From Actinomycetota bacterium (lineage in GTDB: Bacteria; Actinomycetota; Acidimicrobiia; Acidimicrobiales; Ilumatobacteraceae): a stretch of 64,000 nucleotides of DNA. The DNA lies in assembly GCA_009702045.1 (NCBI GenBank), contig WLIV01000001.1:124001-188000 (forward strand), read 5' to 3'. Numbering within the stretch: position 1 is the first letter of the stretch; each line of letters begins with the position of its first letter. The notes below the pieces were generated by a model. The model searched no databases, was not told where the DNA came from, and was given only the letters and a program-made list of their open reading frames with translations. Shown one piece after another: positions 16,866 through 28,114 of this stretch. A program made the translations under genes and the position numbers.

Positions 16866-18677
16866 ATGTGGGCCGGCGCCGCTGTCACCGACGAAGACCG
16901 TCTCGACCGCGAGGAGACGAGCCGCGTCCTGCGCCGCTCGCTGCAGTTCGCTGCCCCGTACCGGCGCACCATCTGGTGGGCGATCGCGCTGGTGTCCATC
17001 GGCGCGGTATGCACCGTCGGCGGTCCGGTGTTCGTCAAGCTCGGTCTCGACCAGGGCATCAACGCGCAGAGCGCCGGCACGCTGAACCTCGCCGTGGTTG
17101 GTTACATCGCCACCGTGGTGATCGGCTACGTCGTCGGCCGTATGCAGTACGTCGCGATCAACCGTGCCGGTGAGGGTTTTCTGCGCGATCTGCGGGTCAC
17201 CGTTTTCGACCGTCTGCAGGCACAGTCGATGGCGTTCTTCGATCGCAACAAAACGGGTGTGCTCGTTTCGCGCATGACTGCCGACGTCGAGAGCATGGGC
17301 GAGTTGATCCAGTGGGGTCTGCTGCAGTTCATCGCTGCCGGTCTGTTGTTGGTGATGACGCTGATCCTGATGACCGCGATGAGTTGGGAACTGACCTTGG
17401 TGGTAGTGGTGTTCGTGGCACCGATTCTGGGTGTTGCGTCGGTCCGCTTTCAGCGCCAGTCGAATCTCGCCTATCTCGACGTGCGTGAGCGAGTGGGGCA
17501 GAACCTGTCGAATCTGCAGGAGAGCTTCACCGGAGTGCGGGTCATTCAGGCATATGCCCGCGAGGAGGAACAGGAACGCCGGTTCCACGAGTCGAACCGG
17601 GCGTTGTACCGCTCGCACCTGCACAGTGTGAAGGTCAGCACCTGGTACTTCGGGGTCGTCGAGTGGTCGGGCATCGTGTCGATCGCGATCGTGGTCGGCG
17701 TCGGCGGCTGGTTGGTGCATCGTGGCTCGGTTGCCTTCGGCACAGTCGCCGCGTTCGTGTTGCTGCTCGCCAATCTGTTCGACCCTGTGCAGCAGCTGTC
17801 GCAGTTGTACAACACGGTGCAGTCGGCGGCTGCGGCATTGCACAAGCTCTACGGTTTGATCGACACGGTGCCCGACGTCGCCGAGCACCCCAAGGCAGTC
17901 GAGCTACCCGCTCGCGGGGTGTTGGCTGCGCATCACATCACGTTCACCTACGACGGCACTGAGCGCCCTGCACTGCACGACCTCTCGATCACGGTGCAGC
18001 CAGGCGAACGGTTGGCACTTGTCGGGCCCACAGGAGCGGGGAAGAGCACGCTGGCCAAGTTGTTGAGCCGCCTCTACGACCCCACCACCGGCCACATCAC
18101 ATTCGACGACATCGACCTCCGGCTCGCCTCGTTGTCCTCGCTGCGTGAACGTGTGGTCGTGGTTCCTCAGGAAGGTTTCCTGTTCGGTGGCACCATCCGC
18201 GACAACATCCGCATCGCTCGCAGTGGCGCGACCGATACCGAGGTGGAGGCAGCGTTGAACGCCATCGGCGTGCTCGAACGCTTCGCCGAGTTCCCCGATG
18301 GTCTTGACACCGAAGTGCGTGAACGCGGCTCGCGACTGTCGGCGGGCGAGCGCCAATTGGTGTCGCTGGCGCGCGCAGCGCTGATCGACCCCGCGGTGCT
18401 CGTACTGGACGAGGCAACCAGCAACCTCGATCCCGGCACTGAGGCCATCGTGGAGAAGGCCCTCGAACGGTTGATGGGCGGACGCACGGTCATCGTCGTC
18501 GCGCACCGTCTCTCAACCGTGCGCCGCGCGGATCGAATCGTGGTGATCGACCACGCTCGGATGGTCGAGGCCGGTACTCATGAGCAACTGGTCGCTCTCG
18601 GCGGCCGATATGCCTCGTTGGCCGAGGCCTGGGCCAAGTCGCAGCCGGCGGCGGAGGGTGCTGCTGGCTCGACCTGA
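16866..18677 (+). CDS. ABC exporter half-transporter, catalytic subunit
   Basis: This 603-residue partner of the preceding gene has six membrane helices and an ABC ATPase with Walker A GPTGAGKST, a divergent signature LSAGERQLV and a canonical Walker B with D515-E516. Its Walker A/B together with the LSGGQ of the first subunit would form the one fully consensus ATP site. An Asp/Glu-rich N-terminus (TDEDRLDREE) precedes the first helix. The ATG lies one base after the upstream stop, so the pair is co-translated. YceI converges 14 bases downstream with no obvious terminator hairpin between them. Confidence 0.9.
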   Translation: MWAGAAVTDEDRLDREETSRVLRRSLQFAAPYRRTIWWAIALVSIGAVCTVGGPVFVKLGLDQGINAQSAGTLNLAVVGYIATVVIGYVVGRMQYVAINRAGEGFLRDLRVTVFDRLQAQSMAFFDRNKTGVLVSRMTADVESMGELIQWGLLQFIAAGLLLVMTLILMTAMSWELTLVVVVFVAPILGVASVRFQRQSNLAYLDVRERVGQNLSNLQESFTGVRVIQAYAREEEQERRFHESNRALYRSHLHSVKVSTWYFGVVEWSGIVSIAIVVGVGGWLVHRGSVAFGTVAAFVLLLANLFDPVQQLSQLYNTVQSAAAALHKLYGLIDTVPDVAEHPKAVELPARGVLAAHHITFTYDGTERPALHDLSITVQPGERLALVGPTGAGKSTLAKLLSRLYDPTTGHITFDDIDLRLASLSSLRERVVVVPQEGFLFGGTIRDNIRIARSGATDTEVEAALNAIGVLERFAEFPDGLDTEVRERGSRLSAGERQLVSLARAALIDPAVLVLDEATSNLDPGTEAIVEKALERLMGGRTVIVVAHRLSTVRRADRIVVIDHARMVEAGTHEQLVALGGRYASLAEAWAKSQPAAEGAAGST

Positions 18678-18691
18678 CTCGCAGACTTCCG

Positions 18692-19417
18692 TCAGGTGCG
18701 ACCCAGCACGAGCACGAACTCGAGGACACCGTGGTCGTCGGTGGTGATCGTGGCGAATGACGGGTTGTCGATGTTGTGATCGGCGAACACGATCGGAATC
18801 TGACCGAGCACACCGATACGCCCATTCTTGAACGTTGCCGTGAGTTCGAAGGTGACCGACCGGCTGACACCGTGCAGGGTGAGGTCGCCGGTGGCGTTGG
18901 CCTTCACGGTGCCGGCATCGGTGGGGATCTGCTGGAAGTCGATCGGCGCGGTGAGTGTGAACGTCGCCTTCGGGTACTTGGCGACATCCATGATGCGGCC
19001 CCGGAACTGACCGTCGCGGCGGCTCTCGCTGCTCGTGAACGTGGCCATGTCGACGCTGAACTCGGCTGCGAAGACAGTGGTGCCGGTGATCGTCAGCGAT
19101 CCGGTGACGGCGGCGCTGCGACCGTTGGCGGTGGTGCTGATGCCGTTGATCGTCTCGTCGACCCGGTACCCCACCTCGCTGCCGTCGCCGATCGTCCACG
19201 AGCCGTCGACTCCGTCGCTGGTGGGTGCCCCGGTGCCAGCAGGTGCCCCGGTGTCGCCACCGGTGGTGTCGCTGGCATCCAACCGCTGCTCCACATCGCT
19301 CTGGGAGAACTCCTTGTCGGCCTGATTGATGAACTTGGTGTAGATCACGGTGCCACCGATCGCGAGCGCGGCGAGGGCCACCAGTCCGATGATGAGACGC
19401 TTGGCGAGTGTGGGCAT
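18692..19417 (-). CDS. YceI-family lipid-binding-like protein with a membrane anchor
   Basis: This 241-residue protein has one N-terminal membrane segment (about residues 7-26), a Ser/Thr/Gly/Ala-rich linker (45-70), and a YceI-like domain (about 72-240) starting with 'GSWTIGDGSEVGYRVDE' and including 'SRRDGQFRGRIMDVAKYPKATFTLT' and 'GDLTLHGVSRSVTFELTATF'. YceI domains are lipocalin-like barrels that bind isoprenoids or other long-chain amphiphiles. The signal segment lacks a clear cleavage site, so it is probably anchored on the outer face of the membrane. An AAAGAT hexamer lies about seven bases upstream of the start. Confidence 0.9.
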   Translation of the reverse strand: MPTLAKRLIIGLVALAALAIGGTVIYTKFINQADKEFSQSDVEQRLDASDTTGGDTGAPAGTGAPTSDGVDGSWTIGDGSEVGYRVDETINGISTTANGRSAAVTGSLTITGTTVFAAEFSVDMATFTSSESRRDGQFRGRIMDVAKYPKATFTLTAPIDFQQIPTDAGTVKANATGDLTLHGVSRSVTFELTATFKNGRIGVLGQIPIVFADHNIDNPSFATITTDDHGVLEFVLVLGRT

Positions 19418-19511
19418 GCCGCAGATCTTTGCACACGCAAGGAAGGGTGATAGGTAGCCCTTACCGCACCCTCATGTGGAGCTGCCTCGGTTGCCCGACA
19501 GACTGTGGCCC

Positions 19512-20954
<1,443 letters not shown>

Positions 20955-20970
20955 TCGTCGACGCCTCCGG

Positions 20971-21567
20971 TCAGGCGGCGCCCCGGCGGCCGTCAAGGGC
21001 CATTGCGGCTGCCTCGATCGCCGCTGCCGGCGAGACGCCGACTGCCATCAGTTGCCGTTCCACCAGGTCGGGGTCATCTCCCGCGGCCACCATCGCCTCG
21101 GCAATCGCCAAGCCGCGCTCGAGGTCGTCGGCCGAGTACGTGCGCACTTGCCACTGCGGGTGCAAGGCGCGCAAACGCTCTGGCATCCGGGCCAAGTGGC
21201 GTGCTGCTACCGGCGGCACCCGGCGACGCACCGCCAGCCCGCCCGGTACCGGCTGCGACATGCCGAACATTGCACAGCGTTGTAGCGCCCGGATGAACGA
21301 ATTGGAGGTACCGGCCGAGTACGCCAGGCCCAACATTCCCGCCGTCTCGCTCAGGTCGAGTTCGTAACCGAGCGGATAGGTGTCGAGACCGCTGACCAGC
21401 CGTCGGAGCGTCCATGTGGCGGTGGGGCCGAGCACGTTGAGCCAGAACAGTTCGACGTATGCCGAGCGCACGTCGTAGCCGAGCGCATCGACCACGGGGT
21501 CATGCCACGGCACCACCATCAGCGTCGCGTCAGCGGCGTGGGTGTCCGGTTCGGAAGCGATGAGCAT
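20971..21567 (-). CDS. Conserved hypothetical protein
   Basis: This 198-residue soluble protein is not recognised. It contains an N-terminal 'MVVPWHDPVVDALGYDVRSAYVELFWLNVLGPTATWTLRRL' segment, then 'GYELDLSETAGMLGL' and 'SNSFIRALQRCAMFGM'. The last two look like a small helix-turn-helix-like or repressor-type fold, with 'SNSFIRALQRC' as a possible recognition helix. The C-terminal part is helical and acidic. It converges on pepA 16 bases away and is divergent from the sirtuin. A DNA-binding role is only a suggestion from the helix pattern. Confidence 0.6.
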   Translation of the reverse strand: MLIASEPDTHAADATLMVVPWHDPVVDALGYDVRSAYVELFWLNVLGPTATWTLRRLVSGLDTYPLGYELDLSETAGMLGLAYSAGTSNSFIRALQRCAMFGMSQPVPGGLAVRRRVPPVAARHLARMPERLRALHPQWQVRTYSADDLERGLAIAEAMVAAGDDPDLVERQLMAVGVSPAAAIEAAAMALDGRRGAA

Positions 21568-21686
21568 GGGGCCCCCATGGGAGTTCGATCGGGCAGGTGG
21601 GGGAGTCCGCTCTCACTGGGTACAGCGAGTTCGTTCAGTCGGCAATGGTGGGTCGTGCCGACGTGCCAGCACGGCAGAATGGCGTG

Positions 21687-22457
21687 ATGACGTCGGATGT
21701 GCAGGAGGTAGCGGAATGGGTGCGCACGGCTCATCGTGTGGTCGTGCTCACGGGCGCCGGGATGTCGACCGACTCGGGGATCCCCGACTTCCGTGGTCCG
21801 AACGGACTGTGGACGAAGAACCCTGATGCCGAGAAGGCCTCCACGCTGCAGCACTATCTCGCCGATGGTGAGTTGCGGAAGCGTTCGTGGCGGTCGCGTG
21901 TGGACGCGCCGCTGTTCACCGCGCAGCCGAATGCCGGGCACTACGCGCTGGTGGAACTCGAACGGCGCGGCCAGTTGCACGCGATCGTCACGCAGAACGT
22001 CGATGGTCTGCACCAGGCGGCAGGGCACGACCCGGCGAAGGTGATCGAGGTGCACGGCACGGTGCACTACGCCCGTTGTTGGGACTGCGACGACCGGCGG
22101 CCAATGGTCGAGTTACTGAACCGTGTCCGCGCCGGTGAGGACGATCCATCGTGCGAAGTGTGCGGCGGCATCATCAAGAGCGACGCCATCCTGTTCGGTC
22201 AGAACCTGGTGCCGCACGTGATCGAGGCGGCGATGGCGGCTGCCGAGCGGTGCGACCTGTTGATCGCCGCCGGCTCGTCGCTGTCGGTGTTCCCGGCGGC
22301 GAACGTCGTGCCGCGGGCCAAGTCGGTGGGCGCGCGGATCGTCATCGCCAATGCCGAGCCGACGAACATGGATCGCTTCGCGCATGCGCTGTTGCGCGGC
22401 GGCCTCAGCAGTGTGCTGCCGCTGCTGTGCGCCGCTGCACCCCGTGACGATTCCTGA
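21687..22457 (+). CDS. Sir2-family NAD-dependent protein deacylase
   Basis: This 256-residue protein has the sirtuin motifs in order: 'LTGAGMSTDSGIPDFRGPNGLW' (NAD binding), 'TQNVDGLHQAAG', 'EVHGTVHYARC' with the catalytic His, and a zinc module with two C-x-x-C pairs (CWDC and CEVC). 'GSSLSVFPAANVVPRAK' and 'IANAEPTNMD' complete the Rossmann fold. It removes acyl groups from lysines and consumes NAD+. The Ala-Lys-rich class III (desuccinylase) Tyr/Arg pair is not evident, so ordinary deacetylation is most likely. A weak CAGAAT hexamer lies six bases before the ATG. Confidence 0.9.
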   Translation: MTSDVQEVAEWVRTAHRVVVLTGAGMSTDSGIPDFRGPNGLWTKNPDAEKASTLQHYLADGELRKRSWRSRVDAPLFTAQPNAGHYALVELERRGQLHAIVTQNVDGLHQAAGHDPAKVIEVHGTVHYARCWDCDDRRPMVELLNRVRAGEDDPSCEVCGGIIKSDAILFGQNLVPHVIEAAMAAAERCDLLIAAGSSLSVFPAANVVPRAKSVGARIVIANAEPTNMDRFAHALLRGGLSSVLPLLCAAAPRDDS

Positions 22458-22479
22458 CCGAACTTGTAGCCTTTCTTGC

Positions 22480-23640
<1,161 letters not shown>

Positions 23641-23664
23641 CCGCTCGCCGAAAGGCTCCCAGTT

Positions 23665-23684
23665 TCTGACAGAACCTTGTCAGA
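23665..23684. promoter_or_regulatory. Inverted repeat upstream of the Tat-signal protein gene
   Basis: TCTGACA-N6-TGTCAGA is a perfect 7-bp inverted repeat with a six-base spacer, 50 bases before the ATG at 23734. A second short repeat, TACCC-ACAC-GGGTA, lies at 23705-23718 just before the Shine-Dalgarno AAAGGAG (23722-23728). The first is the size of a dimeric repressor operator. This is one of the few genes here with a real leader and a strong ribosome-binding site, so regulated expression is plausible; the regulator is unknown. Confidence 0.4.
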
Positions 23685-23733
23685 TTGCGCTCTCAGTGAC
23701 ACGCTACCCACACGGGTATCCAAAGGAGCGGAC

Positions 23734-24993
23734 ATGGAGAGCAACGCACTACTGCAGCAACTGTCGGAGAGGCTCGATCGGCTGGAGGCTGAGAACGAGC
23801 GCCTGCGGGTGGAGCTGGAGGCACGGCCCAACGCACCCCTTGAGGACGACGAGCCGGTGGTGATGTCGCGGCGCAACTGGCTGGCCCGCGGTGCCGCAGT
23901 AGCGGCGGGTGCCGTCGTCGGTGGCGCCGCGCTGTCGGCGAGTCCGGTGGCCGCCGTCTCCAACCCGTTGCTGCTCGACACGCTCAACGTCGTGACCACT
24001 TCGGTCACCGGGGTGACCGGCACGGTGCCCGCCGCCAGCAACCTCGACATGTTCCACTCAGCGTTCCAGGCCGTGAATCAGCACGGCAGCTGGGGCACTG
24101 GTCTGTTCGGATACGGGTCGTCGTTCGGCGTGGCCGGTCACTCGGACGTCGGCACCGGTGTGTGGGGCAAGGCGAGCGGCGGCGTAGGCACAGCCGCAAT
24201 CGGTGTCCAGGGCTACATCGACAACGACATGTCACCCGGCTCCATTGGTGTGTTGGGCAGCGTCAGCGGCGCTGCCCAGGTCGGCGTGAAAGGCGTCAGC
24301 GCCCTGGGCTACGGCGTGCGCGGCGAGAGCACATCGGGCACCGCTGTGTCAGCGGTCAGTTCGTCCGGCGCCGGTGTCGAGGGTGTCAGCACCACCGGGT
24401 GGGGTGGCTGGTTCCGCGGGGCGTACGCCGACATGATGCTGGGGAACAGCAACCGACTCAGCCCCACTGCGGATGTCGTCATCCATGGCTACGGCGAACT
24501 CGTTGCGCAAAATCACAGCGACCTGGCTACGTCCACGCTGTGGTACAACGTCCGGTCAGGCACGCCCGGCAGGTGGCGGCGTCTTGCAGGCCCCGACACA
24601 GCGGGTGCCCTCACGGTGCTGCCCGCGCCGATCCGCGTGTACGACTCGCGCCCCGGTCAGCCGCCGCTCGCAATCGGCCCCAAGGCGCCCTTGCTGAAGG
24701 ACATCGACCGCGCGGTCAACTGCACCTTGGCTACCAGCGGTGTTCCCGCCGATGCGACCGCGGTGCTGTTGAACGTCACTATCGTCAGCCCATCGGCGAG
24801 TGGCTTCGTTTCGGTCCGTGCATCGGGCGTTGCGTATTCCGGCACCTCAAACCTCAACTTCGCAGCCGGGCAGGTCATCGCCAACTCGGTGACGTCTGCC
24901 TGCGGCGCGGGTGCGACGGTTGCCCTGCGACTCGGTGGTCCGGTCGGTCTCGTGGCCAACGCCATCGTCGACGTGGTGGGCTACTACCGCTGA
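23734..24993 (+). CDS. Exported protein with a coiled coil before a Tat signal and a C-terminal wall-type domain (paralogue 1)
   Basis: This 419-residue protein begins with a heptad-rich helix (LLQQLSERLDRLEAENERLR). A Tat-type signal follows at about residues 45-75 (SRRNWLARGAAVAAGAVVGGAAL, ending SASPVAA). The middle (about 105-225) is glycine-rich with repeating 'GxGVxGxS' units, which suggests a beta-solenoid. The last 120 residues start near 'IRVYDSRPGQ' and end 'IVDVVGYYR'; the same domain occurs in the next gene and three times in the SpoIID-type protein at 61.3 kb. A strong AAAGGAG lies six bases before the ATG. The function is unknown; a surface or wall-associated role is inferred. 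Confidence 0.8.
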   Translation: MESNALLQQLSERLDRLEAENERLRVELEARPNAPLEDDEPVVMSRRNWLARGAAVAAGAVVGGAALSASPVAAVSNPLLLDTLNVVTTSVTGVTGTVPAASNLDMFHSAFQAVNQHGSWGTGLFGYGSSFGVAGHSDVGTGVWGKASGGVGTAAIGVQGYIDNDMSPGSIGVLGSVSGAAQVGVKGVSALGYGVRGESTSGTAVSAVSSSGAGVEGVSTTGWGGWFRGAYADMMLGNSNRLSPTADVVIHGYGELVAQNHSDLATSTLWYNVRSGTPGRWRRLAGPDTAGALTVLPAPIRVYDSRPGQPPLAIGPKAPLLKDIDRAVNCTLATSGVPADATAVLLNVTIVSPSASGFVSVRASGVAYSGTSNLNFAAGQVIANSVTSACGAGATVALRLGGPVGLVANAIVDVVGYYR

Positions 24994-25057
24994 CTGCCCT
25001 GCTGCGCGGGAAGGTCCGTGCGAGGATTCGTTGCAACCGGGCAGCGAGGAGGAGCAG

Positions 25058-26131
25058 ATGGACCACGACACAGCGTTGGCGATCGTCACGGAACGCCTCG
25101 ATCGTCTGGAAGCCGAGAACGCCCGGCTGCGGGCCGAACTCGGCGAACTCCGCGATGGTGTGTCAACACACAGCGACACGTCAGAACACGAGCAGGTGAT
25201 GTCACGACGTATGTGGTTGGCTCGCGGCGCTGCGGTCGCCGCGGGTGCGGTCGCCGGCGGTGCCGCGTTGCACGGGCGCGCCGCCGCAGCCAACGGCAAC
25301 CCGATCACCGTCGGCGGCTCGTTCACTGGGACAGCGACCACGTTGCTCACCAGCACCGTGCCGGCACCGACACCGACCGACGACATCTACGCCGCATTTC
25401 GGGCCGTCAACAACAACGCTGCGAGCGGCACGGGTCTGTCGGGAGATGGCGCCGGCTTCGGTGTCGTCGGCCGGTCCGCTGCGGCATCCGGCGTTGGTGT
25501 GCGCGGCTATGCGACCAATGGTTTCGGCGGTCAGTTCGAGAGCCCATGGGCCGACCTCGTGCTCGGCGGCGACATCGCCCGAGGGGCACCGACAGGCGAC
25601 ACTGATCGCCCTCATACTTACGGCGAGGTGGTTGCCGAAGTGGATCACGTGGGCTTCACCTCCACGCTGTGGTACTGCACCGCCACCGGTCTGCCCGGCA
25701 GCTGGCGACGCCTGGCCGGTGTGGGTACAGCGGGTGCACTCACCTTGCTGCCCACACCGAAGCGCGTGTACGACAGCCGTGTCGGAGAACTGCCGGCGCT
25801 GGGCGTCAAGACTCCGATTCCGGTGAACGCCGAGCGCGTCGTGGATTGCACACTTGCTGGCAGCGGCGTGCCGACAGCGGCGGTTGGACTGCTGCTGAAC
25901 GTCACGGCCGTGGCGCTGCGTGCCACCTCTGGGTACATGTCCGTCCGCGCCGCTGGTACGCCGCTGCCGAACCCCGAGACATCGAACGTCAACTTCACCG
26001 CGGGTGCGGTAGTGGCGAACTCGGTGGCCACCGCATGTGCAGCCGGTGCAGTCATCGTGCGGGTGGGTGGGCGTCCCGGCACGAACCTCGGTAGCGACGT
26101 GGTCGTCGACGTGATGGGCTACTACCTCTGA
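25058..26131 (+). CDS. Exported protein with a coiled coil before a Tat signal and a C-terminal wall-type domain (paralogue 2)
   Basis: This 357-residue tandem paralogue of the preceding gene has the same order: coiled coil 'ALAIVTERLDRLEAENARLR', Tat motif 'SRRMWLARGAAVAAGAVAGG', a shorter glycine-rich middle in which only about two GxGVxG units remain, and the C-terminal domain from 'KRVYDSRVGELP' to 'VVDVMGYYL'. It is shorter mainly because the solenoid-like middle is reduced. GAGGAGG (25047-25053) is a good Shine-Dalgarno sequence. The 64-base gap contains no promoter I can identify, so the pair is probably one transcript. Close similarity of the N-termini indicates tandem duplication. 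Confidence 0.8.
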   Translation: MDHDTALAIVTERLDRLEAENARLRAELGELRDGVSTHSDTSEHEQVMSRRMWLARGAAVAAGAVAGGAALHGRAAAANGNPITVGGSFTGTATTLLTSTVPAPTPTDDIYAAFRAVNNNAASGTGLSGDGAGFGVVGRSAAASGVGVRGYATNGFGGQFESPWADLVLGGDIARGAPTGDTDRPHTYGEVVAEVDHVGFTSTLWYCTATGLPGSWRRLAGVGTAGALTLLPTPKRVYDSRVGELPALGVKTPIPVNAERVVDCTLAGSGVPTAAVGLLLNVTAVALRATSGYMSVRAAGTPLPNPETSNVNFTAGAVVANSVATACAAGAVIVRVGGRPGTNLGSDVVVDVMGYYL

Positions 26132-26173
26132 GGCTTGACCAGGCGTTCCCAGCGCCTGACTAGAGTTCGGCCT

Positions 26174-27208
26174 ATGCAAGCGACGACAGTGGGGCGCCCC
26201 GTAGCCGACCAGCGGTCGTTCTGGTTGCACGGTCCCGTGCTCGATGTACTGCTGGGGTGGTGCTTCGTGCCCATTGGGCTCGTCGTGCACTTCGCGGAAC
26301 CGCACCTCACCACGGTGCAGGCACTGGTGGGCATCATCTTCCTCGTCTCCTTCGCCCATCAGCCGCTGACGCTCGGCCTCGTGTATGGCGACCCTGTGCA
26401 GCGCGCTGCCCATCGTCGCCTCTACACGTGGGCGCCGCTGTGCGCCATCGCGCTGGTGATGCTCGGCCTCTCGGTAAGCCTGTCGTTGGTAGCGGTGATG
26501 GCCGGGCTGTGGAACGCAGAGCACACGCTGATGCAGCGTTACGGCGTGCTGCGCATCTACGGCCGCAAGGCAGGCGACGACCATGCCCGGTTGGAGAAGC
26601 CGATGTTCATCGTGTGGCTGGTCACCGGCCTTGCGTACATCGGGGCGTACGTCGATATCGACCGCCTTGTGCTCAAGTTGGGACTCGACGACAACAACCG
26701 GCGCAGCCTTCATTTCCTCGATCGGGTGCATCCAGCGGCGGTGGCACTGTTCTGGATCGGCGCTGTTACCAGTGTGCTGATGGCGGTGCGCTGGTGGCGT
26801 GCCGAACGGGCGCTGGTGCAGGCCAGTCGTGCCAAGCACCTCTACGCGCTCGGCACCCTCGGCATGGTGGTGCTGGTGATGGTCGACCCCATCGCCGGTA
26901 TTGCCGGGTATGTGGCGGCTCATGCGATCGAGTATTTCGCGGTCGTCCATTCCAGCTTGCGTACCCGTCGTGACGACGCCCCGGTGGCAGTGGCAACCCG
27001 CACACCCGCTCGCCGTGCCGGCGTCTACGCGGCGTACTTCGCGGCGATTGCCGCGGTGGTTGTCGTCACCAGCACACTCTGGAGCGGTCAGCTCTACGCG
27101 TTCGCGATTCTGTCCTTCGGTGCGCTCCACATCCTGTACGACGGCTTTGTGTGGAAGCTACGTCGGCCGAACGTGGCGGCCTCGCTGGGTATCCCCGCAC
27201 CGGCCTGA
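26174..27208 (+). CDS. Polytopic membrane protein with conserved-looking histidines, family unknown
   Basis: This 344-residue protein has about eight hydrophobic segments. Histidines cluster at the ends of membrane segments: H39 and H44 (VVHFAEPH), H62 (SFAHQPLTLG), H117 (WNAEHTLMQRYG), and later AAHAIEYFAVVH and ALHILYDGF. This pattern of histidines and acidic residues inside a membrane bundle recalls di-iron membrane oxygenases and desaturase-like enzymes, including the Brp/Blh carotene oxygenases, but I cannot assign it to any of these. TAGAGT (26161-26166) lies seven bases before the ATG. It follows the Tat paralogues but has its own promoter. Confidence 0.55.
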   Translation: MQATTVGRPVADQRSFWLHGPVLDVLLGWCFVPIGLVVHFAEPHLTTVQALVGIIFLVSFAHQPLTLGLVYGDPVQRAAHRRLYTWAPLCAIALVMLGLSVSLSLVAVMAGLWNAEHTLMQRYGVLRIYGRKAGDDHARLEKPMFIVWLVTGLAYIGAYVDIDRLVLKLGLDDNNRRSLHFLDRVHPAAVALFWIGAVTSVLMAVRWWRAERALVQASRAKHLYALGTLGMVVLVMVDPIAGIAGYVAAHAIEYFAVVHSSLRTRRDDAPVAVATRTPARRAGVYAAYFAAIAAVVVVTSTLWSGQLYAFAILSFGALHILYDGFVWKLRRPNVAASLGIPAPA

Positions 27209-27221
27209 GAGCGCCCACACA

Positions 27222-28097
27222 TCAGCTGGGCAGTTCCTCGAACGGTTGCGAGAGTTCGTCGCGCTCCTGTGCGGCCACCCCGATGATCACCAGTGTCGCA
27301 CCAAGCAGGTCGAGCACGCTGGGGGTCTGCGAGAGCGCCATGAAACCGACGACCATCGCGGTCACCGGCAGCAGCGCCAGCAATACCGCGAACCGTCGGG
27401 TGGGGATACGGCGCATCACGACCTGGTCGATTCCGTAGCCGACTGCCGAGGACAGCGCGCCGACGACGACGCACTGCAGCAACAGGTTCGAGTGGTGAAT
27501 GACGGTCATGCTTCCCGACATGCCGAACGGGGCGATCACCACCGCCCCGATTGCCAGGCCGACACCCAGACCGCTCAGGCCGCGGTCGAGCGCCGCCACA
27601 CGGCGGCCGATGACGATGTACGCGGCCCACATCGCTGATGAGCAGAAGATGAAGAACAGACCCATCGGCTCACCGCCGATCTCTACTCCGGAGAGGACGG
27701 CCACACCGGACGCGGCCATCGCCAACGCGATCGTGTTCCGGCGGGTACGGGTGAGCGCCGCGGCGACAGCGATCGGGCCGATGAACTCCAGCACGACGCT
27801 CTTGCCGAGCGGGAGCCGGTCGATGGCCAAATAGAACGACAGGTTCATCAGCGCCGTCGCGATTCCGAACACCGCGGCAGCGGCGATGTCGCGTTTCGTC
27901 CAGCGTCGTTGGTCGCGTATCGAGATCACGAGGATCGCGGCAGCGCCCGACATCACTCGAAACCACGTGACGGTGGCAGGGCGCAAGTCGTCGAACAGAT
28001 TGACGGCGATGACAGCGCCGGTGTACTGCGAGATACCGGAGATGACGAACAGCGCCTCTGGTGAGGCAGTACGCACGAACTGGCTGGGAGCACGCAA
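27222..28097 (-). CDS. EamA/DMT-superfamily transporter, RhtA-like
   Basis: This protein of about 291 residues has ten predicted helices in two halves. 'ALMNLSFYLAIDRLPLGKSVVLEFIGPIAVAA' is typical of the RhtA/threonine-homoserine exporter branch, and 'LSSAVGYGIDQVVMRRIPTRRFAVLLALLPV' is the second-half equivalent. The stop lies 13 bases from the converging membrane-protein gene. The start is unclear: TTG 28097 and GTG 28076 are both in frame, with no strong ribosome-binding site; the longer one gives a normal N-terminus. The class II aldolase gene ends 17 bases upstream, so the two are likely co-transcribed. Confidence 0.8.
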   Translation of the reverse strand: MRAPSQFVRTASPEALFVISGISQYTGAVIAVNLFDDLRPATVTWFRVMSGAAAILVISIRDQRRWTKRDIAAAAVFGIATALMNLSFYLAIDRLPLGKSVVLEFIGPIAVAAALTRTRRNTIALAMAASGVAVLSGVEIGGEPMGLFFIFCSSAMWAAYIVIGRRVAALDRGLSGLGVGLAIGAVVIAPFGMSGSMTVIHHSNLLLQCVVVGALSSAVGYGIDQVVMRRIPTRRFAVLLALLPVTAMVVGFMALSQTPSVLDLLGATLVIIGVAAQERDELSQPFEELPS

Positions 28098-28114
28098 CTG
28101 CAGGGTGCTGCTGT

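Noticed and set aside
21565-21579. Perfect 15-base palindrome CATGGGG-C-CCCCATG at the start of the 20971-21567 gene
   Set aside because: It is short, GC-rich and includes the start codon; a palindrome of this size can arise by chance at this GC content, and nothing else supports a function.
25202-27130. A 642-residue minus-strand open frame opposite the Tat protein and the membrane protein
   Set aside because: It is low-complexity antisense of two well-supported plus-strand genes with good starts; long shadow frames are usual at this GC content.
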